Assembly: GCA_020284085.1 (NCBI GenBank)
Contig: JACEVL010006418.1
Location: 197,501-261,500 of the forward strand
DNA length: 64,000 bases
Source: Aporrectodea caliginosa
Lineage: Eukaryota > Annelida > Clitellata > Crassiclitellata > Lumbricidae
Reading direction: 5' to 3'
Below the pieces are notes generated by a model. The model worked only from the letters and a program-made list of their open reading frames with translations. It was not told the origin of the DNA and did no database searches. Each line of letters begins with the position of its first letter. Position 1 is the stretch's first letter. This document shows positions 35,520-47,229 of the stretch, in pieces. A program made the translations under genes and the position numbers.

Positions 35520-37360
35520 TACAAGCGATCCGCGTAAAGAGGGTTTCGTTTGTCGTTACATAGAGAAGATGGAACAATTGAAGATCGAGAGAAGTACTTC
35601 GATAATACATTTCATTTTTTTCCATTCTACATTTGCTTTTCATGTTTCAAGTCGTGTCTGAGTCCGTGATGTCACAGTTTACGCGATGCTCTGAATCAAC
35701 ACAAGTGCAATCAATATGCGATGTAGGCCTAAAGCTTCGGGACCATGTCTTCATTAACCCAGATGGCCACTGCATTTTTAATCACCAGCATAGCTCTGTT
35801 TGTCGAAAACAAATCTGTATCTTGCATGCTCTCGAATGCTTTCATACACGCAGATAACAAACTGCCTGTCAACTGTCAACCTTCGGTATCTCATAGTGCT
35901 TTGTTTTCGAGAGTGTGCGGCTTTAAGGGAATTTAGGGAAAGATCTTTCAAATCTCAGAGAGGTTTCTTTCGCTGAAAAGAAAAAAATTGTTTAGAATTT
36001 TCGTTCTAGTTGAAACTAAGTGATGAAGTCTGGATGTCTTTAAGGCTCCAATAGTCTCCATCAATCGGGGATTTCTGGATGTTATTAATTGATGGTAAAT
36101 AATTGTTTGTTTTCGCAATTGGGTCGTTAAGTGTTTTTGTGGATGATGTGCATTTTGACCAGTCTTGTAACCGTATACAAATTTTCGGGGTTTACCAATA
36201 GTCCATTGGATCCTATGATGAATACCTACAATGGCCTATGCATGACTGTTCTGAAGATGTAGATGACTTTTGACAGGCACGATTTGTCATCGCCGGTCAT
36301 TATCGTCATTTTTTCATTGGAATTCTTTGGACCAGTGATTGAACATTTTTCATTATCCCTCTGGTCCATTTCCCACGGAAATCGCTTTAATTTTTACGGT
36401 CTCCTGTTTTAGCATCACGCCTCCGCAGAGATTTTCTTTGGTCGTTCAGTGTCAACTTGGATGAGGTCACGTCGGTCGGTGGTTGGTCTTGCTCTTAACT
36501 TTTTCTTGCGGTCACCGTCGGCTTAGTTTTGCGTCGAGAGGTTGACGTCCTAAGTCAGTGATTTATGCGCTGGTCGAGAGAAAGCAGTGGACTGTGGACG
36601 GTCGAGAGACACCTGATCAGCTCTTATTTACTGGCGCCGTTGATTCACTGTTAGTTTTTCATTAATCAACGAAATTATGTTGGTCACTGGACCTTGTAAT
36701 GAAACGGTCCTGAACCAGTCGTGTCCCTGTAGCCAGTCCATGTAGTCTCCTGTTCACCTGTGCATGGAAAGATGCAGAGCTTCGTGAAAGTGTCATCTGC
36801 TAACTGCTTTCATTTGCCATAAATCTGGCAGTTTGCACTCTGTGACTTCTGACACTCTTTAGCAGTTAAAATGTCTTTTAATAAATCTGAGCTGAAGGAG
36901 AAAGGTGAAGGAGAATTTGTGGAAAGTTGATTCACTGTGGTAGAGCTGTCTTTTGGTGGAATTGTTGCTTTCGACTGCTGCAAAGCAATTACCGAATATG
37001 GCATCAGTTTTGTACATGGCCGCCGTAGTCACAAGTCCTTTAGATTGAGTTACTTTCTGCTAATCAGCTGAGGTGATTCCACTTCTGCAATTTCATACAA
37101 TGGACGTATGACTGACTTTGTTAAACTTTCTTTCGATCCACCAAATGGCAGAAGACGAATGTCTGTTTTTACGTGGATCAGCAGCTCGAGGGATAGCACG
37201 ACGTGCGTCATCAACGAGGGACCCCTGGACGGTGCCGTTAGCATGTTCTGCATTCTGGGGGGGGCCCGTGGCGCATTGGATAACATCTAGCACGCAGACC
37301 GAGAGGTACCGAGTTTATGTTTGTAGGCTGCTATTAGCGCCGTGTATTGCAAGCTGTCAG
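35520..37360. other. Unique sequence, no gene recognised
   Basis: No family is recognised. Overlapping frames on both strands at 37050-37290 lead into the retroelement-like tail below and may belong to a degraded element, but no domain is visible. Confidence 0.45.
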
Positions 37361-37394
37361 TTCTGTTAGTAGTTAAGATTTAAATTGCATAACA

Positions 37395-37443
37395 TGTAAA
37401 TGTACAGCGCAGTGCGTTTGTCAGGCGCTTATTAAAGAAAAGA

Positions 37444-37477
<34 letters not shown>

Positions 37478-37493
37478 TATTATATTATTATTA
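37395..37493 (+). mobile_element. SINE/LINE-like 3' tail ending in (ATT)n
   Basis: TGTACAGCGCAGTGCGTTTGTC ... GGCGCTTATTAAAG followed by an ATT run from 37447. The layout AAGCGC...GGCGCTTATTAAA plus (ATT)n resembles the 3' tail of V-SINE-type or L2/CR1-type retroelements. Family assignment is inference. Confidence 0.5.
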
Positions 37494-37639
37494 TACGCTG
37501 TTATAAAATTTGAAGTGTAATTTGTGTCTAAAATTTACTCTCATTCAATATCTGTAGCAATTGAGTGATTCGCATTCATCATTTCCATCATATTAATTCT
37601 GGAATGTTTGGCTACTCTGCCAATCAATGTACAACGTCG

Positions 37640-37860
37640 CTTTGAAAATGGGTCGTGGTTGGGTTGATGGGAACGGCAACAACGTAGAGTCCCCCCTGCC
37701 ATATACATCCTACATGTACATGTGCTTCCGAGAATCTATCCCTTGCAAAATTTTGCGTCCAAATACTATTAGTAGCCACACATCTGGTCTGTATCATGTG
37801 ATCCGGGAGACGCCGCTGCACCAATTGGCCAACAGTTGCTCGAAAGTAACACCAGATCAT
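37640..37860 (+). repeat. Inverted-repeat block A (homologous to block B)
   Basis: From AATGGGTCGTGGTTGGGTTGATG through TTGCGTCCAAATACTATTAG and CACACATCTGGTCTGTATCA to CACCAATTGGCCAACAGTTG, this block matches the reverse complement of 38945-39155 with many scattered substitutions and a few indels. Both could be arms of one inverted-repeat element of about 1.5 kb or two independent insertions. Short frames (RPNTIS.HTSGLYHVIR) are conserved between copies, but the DNA is just as conserved. Confidence 0.75.
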
Positions 37861-37869
37861 CAGTAGCAA

Positions 37870-38930
37870 TTCTAGCCAGTGTGTCATCATCTGAAAATTG
37901 AATTCCACGCTGTCTGGATCAAGCTGATGTACAGGAAAAAACATTGATGACACAAGAAGTCTGTCGGCGGACGGTGGGTCAATTCGAGTAGCAGACCTAG
38001 CTATGGTTTGTGGTTGCATGCTCTGCTTCCTGAGTTTTTATGGACGGTGCTGAAATGTCACAGACTTAAGCAGAGAATGAACGTATTCTGTGCTTTGCAG
38101 TTTCTGTCTGTCTAGGCTTGATGCTCGAGGCCCCTTCAGAACAGTAATGAGATTTACAAATAGAAAAACAAAGGCTGCACTGTCTCCTGGGAATCGAGAT
38201 CAGTCGCTGCAGAGCTCGGACAGCAGATGATCCGCTGGTAATTGTACGCTCCAACAGATGTATCTTGTTCTGAGACAATTACAGGAATTCCTTCTGATGG
38301 TGGATGTCAAGATGTCAGTTATCTCTCGTAGGCGTCTTTGACAGTGCTGCCATCTGTGGCATGCGTGTCATCAGTGGCCAGTGATTGCTCATCAGTCAGT
38401 TTCTGAACGTAACTCCATTTCGGCTTCTTTTCATCAGTGACTACTTCCTGCCCATGTTGGGTACGTCAGTTTCGTCTTATAACCATTGTAGATGGTTTCC
38501 TCAATTTTCAGGAAATGCTCTATTGTCTCTAAAAGCTTTCCCGCGAATACCAAACCAAAAGGTGCCTGTGGTTGCTGCAGTATCAATACTGTCATCAAGC
38601 GCAGCATGTCAAACTTTTCGTATTGCATATTTGATTGCAATTTCCATCGTTTGCACGTTTTCAATCAATCAATATTAGGCCTACATAGTTACTAAGATTT
38701 TTTGGCTCAATTATGTAACTTTCTACCGATATGATTGCAAAATGAAATAGAATTGAAACAAGGGAAATGCAGGACAAAAAGAGTCAGCCTGTTATTCAGA
38801 GAAGTGGTTTAGAGCTGCTGCATCAGTTAGGCTATTATTAGATTATCTGGTCCGTTGCTGCAGCAGTCTCTGCATTATAGATGTCTGTACTGGCTTCACT
38901 TGAATTACGTCATCCCTCGGTGTATCTAAT
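37870..38930. other. Unique sequence between the inverted blocks
   Basis: No gene is recognised. Several CTGCAG-rich segments. Open frames of 70-97 codons show no domain. Confidence 0.45.
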
Positions 38931-38934
38931 GGCA

Positions 38935-39160
38935 ACACACGAGCCACACAACAACCGTTGGCCAATTGGTGCGGCGGCGTCGTTCCCCGGATCACATGAT
39001 ACAGACCAGATGTGTGGCCACTAATAGTATTTGGACGCAAACGTTTCGCAAAGGGATAGATTCTGAGAAGCACGACCTGTCGTAGGATGTATTTGGCTGG
39101 GAGACTCTGCGTAGTTGCGGTTCGCATCAACCCAACCCAACCACGACCCATTCATTATTC
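38935..39160 (-). repeat. Inverted-repeat block B (homologous to block A)
   Basis: Minus-strand copy of block A, sharing TGGGTCGTGGTTGGGTTG, GCGTCCAAATACTATTAG and CACACATCTGGTCTGTATCA. The outer flanks differ from those of block A, so homology starts at the ATGGGTCGTGG end. Confidence 0.75.
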
Positions 39161-39349
39161 ATTGTCAAGTTATGTCATTCAAAACAGATAAATTTTGTTT
39201 AGAGCTGGTTTTGTGTGGGTGCGTCGGGCGAATGGGGCTCGGAACATCCAACGGATGAATGAGCGATCCAGCTGAATAACCTCGATTTACAACATCCTCG
39301 GCCCATCTGTATCATCAGTTGATATTTACCGTATTGTACTTTCAATAGA

Positions 39350-39364
39350 CATTTATATAGCGTC
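39350..39364 (-). mobile_element. SINE/LINE-tail motif fragment
   Basis: ATTTATATAGCGTC on plus, a one-base variant of the recurrent tail, followed by TTTATTGCCCTGTGCACAAC. Confidence 0.35.
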
Positions 39365-39399
39365 TTTATTGCCCTGTGCACAACTGCCTAAGAGTGGTT

Positions 39400-41700
39400 A
39401 ACTTGATTGAGGCGATACATTCCAACGGATTCGATTGTGTGAATGGAAGTAGAGGATTTCGTTAGTTGACGTGGAATTGGAACAGTTTCTGTAAGCACTG
39501 TAAGCTGATTCAAAGTACTTTGTTGATTTCAGGGTACAATGCTCTTCTTCGATTGTATTATGTTAAAAATTAGTTATATATGTTGAAAAGACAGCAAGTA
39601 TTTTCATCGTATAGAATTTTAAAATATGACATCAATATGCTGTTCATGGTTGGCTGTATGTTTCAGTCGTACTAACTTTTTACTGCAATTCCACTTATAA
39701 TATAGCAGTGGCATTTTGTTGATGCAGTTATCTGTCAGCTCCAGCCTCTGTATGGGGTTCAAATCCGCGTTCTTTATGTGAAGGTTGCTGTTTCTCATTA
39801 AGCCATGTGAATTGATGTGAGGAAAAACGGATCGAATTAGGATTGCCGTTGAGCTCATGAACTTGTCCACAAGTTCCTTGAACTGTAGGACCTTTGATGA
39901 CTTTTTTCGATAAACAAGCTGCTGTCTTACCATACGTTACAATGATTAACGATTATCTTTTAAATTAACTTTGGCTTTATATATTTTTAAAGACTGCAAT
40001 TCTGTCAACCTGATAGTCACGCATTTACCTCAGCCTGTCTATCGCTTTCTGTACATGATTTCAGTTCACCTGACATCATCTCATCACAGAACTTAGTTCT
40101 GGTAATGCAACCAGTGGTATTTACTTATCGCAGTTTGCACCTGAGTAAAAATTTCAAGACCAGCAGAGATGCAGGATTAGTATACAAAGACTGAGAGGAG
40201 AGACAGACATGCGGACATACAGAGACAGAGATAGACATACACATAGAAAGGTAAGCAAGACAGAAGGAAACCTATTAAGCCTGTTGAATGGTCTCCCATC
40301 TCGTCTCGTGTATGTCACGCAGGTGGGCATCAAACTATCTTTTCTTCGAGACGAAATCCCGGAATTATGCGGAAACCTTAGACTGTGAACGGGAGATGGA
40401 ATCCTTCTCCGTGGCACGGTCGTCAAACACGCTAAGACTCAGGGATCTGTTAGGATTATTTCGATTAAATAAGTGTATATACTGGGCAACGATCGAGAGC
40501 AGCTCTGTGTGTGTTGAATGGGTTGTCAGGCAGCTTATCAGACAAAGAATTTGACATCGGTCAGAAGATGGACGCAACTCCTCGACCACTGAAGCGACTC
40601 AGACGACGCAAAGAATGATAACAAACGAAGACCATGATTCAGATGGCTAAATATAGGTATCCTTCTTTCTGTCTACGTTCACAGCTGTACTCACCTGTTT
40701 GTTGCTTCTGTTGTGGCTTTCCATATTACGGCCATCTAATTAAGAGGCTATTGCTTTGCTCTGTATTATGTTTGATAAAGGTTCACAAATTCACAGCTCA
40801 GACGATCAATAACTTACCAGGATCAAGTATTATCAACTCAGTAAATTAATTAAGCAGCCGTAGAACTTGTAAAATTCCATCCCTTTTAATTGAAAGTTTC
40901 GTCACTGAATTTAGGTTCTGAAGTGTTGGAGCTGATGACCCGTTCTAAGACTTCTGAGTCAAAATTTGTTGATTGGAATGAGATCTGCAAAAGATGATCG
41001 TTACAAACTCCATAGACCACGGTCGAACTGTACGAGCGATAAAACATCTCTAATCAGCTGAAATCTTTTAATTGGGCGCCAGAGATGCTAGCTTCCGTCC
41101 TAAATGGTCGTCGCAATTGTCTGATCGTCTGCCATTCGCAACGCCTCAATTATCGAATGACCTTTCCAGCGGTCGATCGGTCGATCGGTCGGTTGGTCAG
41201 CCGGGCGGGCGGGCGGCAGCGGGGGCTGGTCAGTCCGTTGCTCTGGAGATGGACATTAGTCTTTGGATTGGAATGAAGATGCTTTGTCCAATCGAATTCT
41301 TAATATTCCTTTCAACATGCTGACCACAATTATTCTGGTGCTTGGAAATATGCACAATGACGCTTTGAAATGATGCGTCTATGATTTCTCAGATTCTTTT
41401 CCTGCAGAGTTGGTTCCGTCGTTTTAGTCTTTCAAAGATCGTTCGTCTCCTCTTTGATCTGTAATCCTGGCGTTTCCACTCAACCACGGACTAAGGCAGA
41501 GACTCTCCGGTCATCGTCGATGGAGAGGAAGGAGGAAGGAGGAAGGAGAGGAAGGAGGCGGTCGGCGGTCGATCGGTGCTCCTCGTTCCTAGGAAATAAT
41601 TGCTGACGATTGATTTGCTGTCTGGCGGGTAATTTGCTTCATAATTTGGCTCCAGTAGAACATCGTCTTCGTCGTCGTCGACCGTCGTCGGACGACGTAA
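39400..41700. other. Unique sequence, no gene recognised
   Basis: A GATCGGTCGATCGGTCGGTTGG run lies at 41173-41195 and GCGGGCGGGCGGC at 41203-41216. A 104-codon minus frame (39619-39933) has no motif I recognise. Confidence 0.5.
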
Positions 41701-41719
41701 AATGGACTTCAAAGTTGCT

Positions 41720-41856
41720 TTCTTCTTCTTCTTCTTCTTCTTCTGTTCGATGAAAGTTCCCCGTCTATTCGTGGACTTCCGTGCAAGCAGAGAGAGAAAG
41801 AGACAGACAGAGAGACAGACAGAGAGACAGAGACAAAGACAGAGACAGAGAGAGCA
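41720..41856. repeat. (CTT)n and GAGACAGACA tracts
   Basis: TTCTTC run at 41720-41743. GAGAGACAGACAGAGAGACAG units at 41791-41852. Confidence 0.9.
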
Positions 41857-41953
41857 CAAGGAGGACTCTCTGGTGCTACGACAGTGTTGTCATTTGAACG
41901 CGTGTTTGCTTGTTCGTGTTCGTGCATACGTGCTTGTACATTTTCACGCGAGA

Positions 41954-42056
41954 TGGCAGCAGCAGCAGTGGCAGCAGCAGCAGCAGTGGCAGCCTCCGCA
42001 TCCTCAGCTTCAGCATCCTCAGCCTCCTCAGTCTCAGCAGCAGCTGCTGCTGTAGC
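41954..42056. repeat. CAG/GCAGTGGCAG-rich tract
   Basis: GGCAGCAGCAGCAGTGGCAG repeats then CTCAGCATCCTCAGCCTC units. Ala-, Gln- and Ser-rich frames are open in three phases, which argues for repeat-driven openness. Confidence 0.85.
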
Positions 42057-42239
42057 AGGAGTGTTTATTCATTGATTGGAGTTAGTGCAGCAGCGAACGC
42101 AGTGACGCACGGGGCGACAGCGAAGAAACGAGTAAAGCAGTTGGTCGCTGTTCTTAATACGGTGGCACAGTGAACGAACGGTTTCTTACGGAAGAACACA
42201 AGATGTTCTGCGATGTGAAGAACACAAGGTGAGTAGAAA

Positions 42240-43050
42240 ACGCGGTCTTTCCGTCAACTCATTTCTCTCGCTTCTTCTTCACCTACTCCAGTTGAGTCTT
42301 CTTGCTTTCGTGAATCGCCATGTCAGCGCGCGATCGCTTGAGCAACTCTAGCAAAGGAGAGTTACGTTGTATGATGTCCAATGGAAAACAGAATTATCTC
42401 GGACATCTGCTATCCGGTTCCAACTGTGTAGCTAGTGGCTGATTTATTAACCAAGCAGTTACGGTAGCTGGTAGTTGACGTGTTAGCCAAGCAGTTACGG
42501 TAATTTTTGCTCATATTGATAAACCTATTTCCTTTAAAACAGACTCCGAATGAAAGTCAGAACTTGCCTCTTCCCCCAAGTGAATTTCCGTCGGATTGCG
42601 TGTTGGTATGTTTGCATGTGTGTGTGTACGTTCATTTGTCATCGTCTCTCCGTTATAACTTTCACTGCCATTAATTACTTCAATTTCAAACCAAATTGAC
42701 GTTTTGTTGAAATCCCTTTGGCTTCGCATGGATTAGAATATTGCTGCTGCTGCTGTTGACTCCACCATCGCCATCTCCGGTGTTTACTCTCTGCCTTCGT
42801 CGCATCTAAGAGGTGATTGGGAGCGCCGTAGCTTTCTTTAGACGTGGCATGTAATTACGAAAGACGGGGATTCCTTCAGAAGCCAGGGAGACGCCCGACC
42901 GACCGATAATGAAACTTTTATAGGCTTCCAAACAGATTCTGCCTGCAATAAAATATCCTGTTATTTTCCAATATCCAAATAAGAAGATGTGAAGAAGTTC
43001 TTTGGCGTGATGTTCGGTTCGCTTAATTGGCCGTCATTAATAATACTGCC
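42240..43050. other. Unique sequence, no gene recognised
   Basis: GCCAAGCAGTTACGGTA occurs at about 42481 and a near-copy (ACCAAGCAGTTACGGTA) at 42450. Otherwise featureless. Confidence 0.5.
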
Positions 43051-43131
43051 TTAACACTTTAATGACGACCTACACTGGTTTCCCAGTCACTTTTAGTACA
43101 CTAAACAGTCACTTTTAGTACACTAAACAGG
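43051..43131 (-). mobile_element. Second copy of the TTAACACTTTAA mini-element
   Basis: Starts TTAACACTTTAATGACG and carries CACTGGTTTCCCAGTCACTTTTAGTAC, the reverse complement of the body of the 22460-22530 element. A 22-bp segment beginning AGTCACTTTTAGTACACTAA is tandemly doubled (43085-43106 and 43107-43128). The far inverted end is missing. Confidence 0.55.
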
Positions 43132-43591
43132 AGGTCATCACTGATCCGATGTCTATCTTATGAGTCTTTTACTCTTGGAACACGGTGATCTAGATGTCAT
43201 TTGAAAAAGGTCCATTCAACTAAAAACACAGGAAATTGTTACATTCTGTTACATAAGGTAGCGATGCAGTCGTAACATATTCCCGAATTGACCGAACAGC
43301 AAAATTTTCAACGAGAGAGAACTCTAGGAGAGAGGAAATAACTTCGTTGTTCTAACTTGTTTTGCTTGAGTTGTGTGTTCTTTCTTGTTTGAACAATCCT
43401 ACGGTTTATGTCGGAATATTTAATTGATGTCAACTTACTGAAATGTCACGCACCGGAAGTCGAGTTAAACTGAGATGCAAATGATTGTGCAAGAATTGTG
43501 TATAGGCTAATATTAGATGTTCATTTAATCATAATCGTAACCTCCATAGCACTTCAAAGGTTTTGTATAACTGGTTGGAAGCCTACATACA

Positions 43592-43632
43592 TGCACACAC
43601 ACACACACGCGCGCGTGTATATATACACAGAT
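43592..43632. repeat. (CA)n(CG)n(TA)n alternating tract
   Basis: ACACACACACACACGCGCGCGTGTATATATACAC is strict purine-pyrimidine alternation over about 38 bp, able to form Z-DNA and a hairpin. Confidence 0.85.
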
Positions 43633-43667
43633 ACTTACGAAATTACACATATGTTACACATACATGC

Positions 43668-43722
43668 ATAGATATGAATACATGAATACATACATACATA
43701 CAACATGCATACGTACATGCAT
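43668..43722. repeat. (CATA)n degenerate repeat
   Basis: CATACATGCATAGATATGAATACATG and CATACATACATACA units. Confidence 0.8.
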
Positions 43723-43749
43723 ACTTAGAGAAAAATATTGGAAACAATG

Positions 43750-44485
43750 AGCAGACATACGTTCTGATATGAGAGCATGCATAAGGATGTCACTAATAAA
43801 TAATCGCAGTTAATATCAGTTTCCTGATTTTAAACAGTGTTGAACACGCTTAAACGTCTTTGACGGGTTTCTGCAATTAACTACAGACGAAATTAGAACT
43901 AACTTTACTTGGGAGTCGGTCTTGCTAATCAAGGAACTGTCACTTAGTGAAGCAATTCCATTAATTTGACGTGAAAAGAATCTATTCCTGACTTCTCTGG
44001 TCAATTCTAACTGTATTTTATGACCTCTCGCGCCCTGGTGTCCAATGCAAAAGGCATGAACCGATGGGGCACCAAAATCAAGTCTTAAGCCGTGTCTTTC
44101 AACCTGGACGCAATCTGAACATTATTACTGTAGATTATATTTAGTTTATTAGAACAGACTGACAAACTGCAGCGAGTTACAGCGAGTTACATAATAGACG
44201 ATAAGTGAAGAAAATCGTGCAACATGTTTACGTAGTCATCACCTGTGTCTGCCAGCGTCCAATGAAATCCAAACATGCCAATCAGTTCACCGTCCGTCGG
44301 TCAGTAGACATGAGACCTGCTTTGTCTGTTTCACACTATTTACGAGGATTTCTAAAAAGCCTATTTGGGTTTGAAGGTCATGCACCCGACTGAACTGATG
44401 TCGTGAATATCCTGTCTAAGGTATTAAAAAACAAGGTTTCCATCTTCAGCTCACGAAGCTGGCTGCTGTGATTTATTCGATTCCA
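43750..44485. other. Unique sequence, no gene recognised
   Basis: A direct repeat CAGCGAGTTACAGCGAGTTAC lies at 44171. No coding domain. Confidence 0.5.
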
Positions 44486-44487
44486 CC

Positions 44488-44935
44488 TAAGCCGGGTCCG
44501 AGTCCGAGTCCAAGTCCAAATCTATCAACATCAAAATACAGTAAAACACGCAATTCAATGACACAGAATAAACAACAGCACTGTTAATACAGAAAGAAAC
44601 TGTTGATGTAATTTATCCAAATTACACTTTAAGACGCTGAATTAGATGAAGTTTTGTTCTATATAATCTGGCACGGTGAAAACGCATAAAAATTCCTACA
44701 CTGTTAACATACGTTCACCAGGCGCACTCGTGACAGGAACATCTAGGACTGAGTGTATTCAGTTGCCTGGTCTGCCCAGAAATCGTGACTCGAGTCAGCG
44801 AATCAAATTCGCGTCCAGGTGCCTCGACTCCGAGTCCAAGTCCGAGTCGTGACAGCCCGAGTCCAAGTCCGAGTCCGCAGAAAATCGGTCTTCAGTCGGA
44901 CTCGAATCATTGACTGGACTCGAGTACTCACCTTG
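44488..44935 (-). mobile_element. LINE 3' region with GAGTCC hexamer repeats
   Basis: Two clusters of GAGTCC/GAGTCCAA (44492-44516 and 44826-44876 on plus; GGACTCGGACT on minus) lie downstream of the reverse-transcriptase remnant. I infer that they are the retroelement's 3' untranslated region or a sequence-specific insertion zone. Confidence 0.45.
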
Positions 44936-45276
44936 TCACCTTGTGCCGTCCATTCGCCGAATCCTAGCGACCGTCATAGTCAGCCTTCTCCATGTGTTCC
45001 GATCTCTCGTCGCCTCTCTCAGCTCCGGAATGTTCATCATCATCGTCTCGTGTATCTCCTCCATCCATCTCTTTCTTGGTCGTCCTCTTCCTCGTCTTCC
45101 CTCCCCACACGCCAGCATCATCTCCTTTTCCATGCCGTCCGCCCGCATCACATGGCCAAAATACATCACTTTTTGTCTCGCCGCTCTTTGTCTCAATGTT
45201 ATCTCTCCTCTTAAGTGTCCTATCTCTTCCAGTATATGTTCGAGTACTACATAAGTGAAAACTGGTTGTGGCTACC
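44936..45276 (-). pseudogene. C-terminal remnant of a non-LTR retrotransposon reverse transcriptase
   Basis: The minus-strand frame is open from about 45276 and closes with TGA at 44936-44938. It encodes about 112 residues of the region after the RT domain in LINE ORF2 proteins. Visible signatures are RQKVMYFGHVMR, then a Gly/Arg-rich GRGRPRKRW, WMEEI and, at the end, RNTWRRL and MDGTR before the stop. The FGHV..R...GRGRPR.RW arrangement is well known at the C terminus of LINE-encoded endonuclease/reverse transcriptases. The catalytic RT motifs (YADD) and the endonuclease are absent, so this is a 5'-truncated dead copy, the usual outcome of target-primed reverse transcription. The frame itself has no internal stop, suggesting moderate age. 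The upstream boundary is uncertain. Clade (RTE, Jockey, L2 or other) cannot be settled from this fragment. Confidence 0.8.
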
Positions 45277-45299
45277 TTAAGATCTGGCTACCGAGTACC

Positions 45300-46990
45300 C
45301 AAAGCCTGGCTTTTAAATGGCGAAGTATCTGGCTTCGTTCATTTTACAACACATTTGGAAAGTCATAATTATATAATTGGTTTAGAAGACCGATGTCCAC
45401 TGTCCAGGCACGTAGCGAGACTTAAATTCATAGACCATTGGCAAAATCCTGGTCATTGGGCTCATTAGTCAATCGAAGTTCCAACAATATAAAAAAGCAA
45501 GAGGTGGCAACTGCCTCCTCGTGCCTAGCTACGCCTATGTGTGTGTCATCTACTTTTATGAATATTAGAATAGTGTCGTTGAATAACAGATGTGGAAGTT
45601 ATGAAAGTAAACAGATATCCAATGAATTCACAGCTTTTGACCTACGACGGTTCTTCTGATATTTGCCCTGCTGTGTGCTTTATCGAATTTGTTTCCGACC
45701 GCATGAATATTTATTTATGCGTTTTCAATTTCGGAATCGACGGTCTTTTATAATCAAGCAATATTCGTCGTTCATGTAATTTTGTTATGAGCTCATGTCC
45801 GCTTCGTTTTCTATTTATTCCGTCTGCAGGCCATACAGGTTGTTGGACCGCTGGTCTCTTCTGTTGGCGACGCAATACACTCTCTCCTCTCATTTGCTCG
45901 CGTTGCTCTTCATTGCATGTCTGTTGCAAAATAACGTATTTATCACTCGTGTCTCCGTTGGAAGCACAGCTGCATCAGATTCATCGGCGGCGGCAGCGAT
46001 GTCCGAAAAATCTGATTCGGTCCATTTTTTACTTGAATGAATTGGTCCAATGAACTTTCCAGGATTTAGATCAGGAAATCATCCATGGGCTCAGCAGAAT
46101 GAATGACATTACTCTTTCGAGTGTGTCTATCACGGGACAGCGTCTGTGATCAACCTGCTAATGTAATGGTCTGTGCCCTGACGTATTCGAACATTGATCA
46201 GCGTCACTTGATTTGACGCAATGTAATACCTGCTCTGCATGGTTTAATTTGGTTTGAACTAAAGTCGTGTTGGCCGAAACTTGCTTATTATAATTAAAAT
46301 AAACGTTATAATTATATTTGCTGTAATTTGACGAACCGTCCGGAAACGTTCTGGTGTATTTTCATCGGGGATTTTCTTGTCAGGTGGCAGCAGGCAATTG
46401 AAATTGCTCAATTGATGTAAGCACGATTCAGATCAAAGTCGTCGGCGATGGCTTGATTTGATTGATAGGATCCGCTGCTAATTGGATTGATGTAGCTCCT
46501 CGAGGGTAGATGTTTGATTACGACAGGCTTTACCTGGACCAATGACCCACATTGAAGTCCTTCTTGCTTTAAAAAGAGCTTAAATGGGAGACGAAACGAA
46601 GGCTTCTAATGAACGAAGAACGTGACATGCACTAAATTCAGATGTTCAGCAACTAGCAGAGACATTCAGCGAAGCATGCTCAATAAATTGACTTCGCTGA
46701 GGAAATTGCCGACAGGAAAGAGACGTCCATACTTACTACAGGTGTAATGTAAATACTGCAGTGTAACGTAACCAGCGTGAGATTTTTGAAACGCGTTACA
46801 CAGATGTTTCGGTCCTTATAAGAGTTATTTGTTGGACTGGACTGTTTCGAATTCATTCGAATCCAAGTAATTTCTCCGTTGTATATCAGACGCTGTGTAT
46901 TCGGAACAAGACACAGCGTTGCATATTTGCTGTCCAATATTGGCATTTGCACAGAGATGAAAAAGCGCAGCTGGATCTTTGGGTCATTAG
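45300..46990. other. Unique sequence, no gene recognised
   Basis: No domain, RNA or tandem repeat of note. Frames up to 90 codons overlap in several phases. Confidence 0.5.
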
Positions 46991-46998
46991 CCCGGTCA

Positions 46999-47022
46999 CC
47001 TGTACGCTGCTGCTGCTGCTGC
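46999..47022. repeat. (CTG)n run
   Basis: About seven CTG triplets ending CTGCCGCC. Confidence 0.9.
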
Positions 47023-47109
47023 TGCTGCCGCCAGACGACGAGTAACCGGATTCGTGATAACGGAAGAAAGTTTTATGGCTCACTGTTCTGCTTCATGCCA
47101 TCTTTTCTC

Positions 47110-47206
47110 AGCTGCCTCTTCTTCTTCTCCTCCTTCTTCTTCTCCTTCTTCTCTTCCTCCTCTCCTTCGTCTTCTTCTCCTTATTCTCCTCCTTCTCCTT
47201 TCTCAA
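47110..47206. repeat. CTTCTCCTC pyrimidine tract
   Basis: About 95 bp of CTTCTTCTCCTCC units. Confidence 0.9.
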
Positions 47207-47229
47207 ATGGCCGAGAAGGCAATGACCCC

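Noticed and set aside
37624..38019. 131-residue protein on the minus strand
   Set aside because: It overlaps the inverted-repeat block; similarity to the second block is at DNA level in both strands, so coding is not supported.
41173..41216. GATCGGTC/GGGCGGGC as a CpG-island promoter
   Set aside because: Too short (about 45 bp) and no supporting start-site features.
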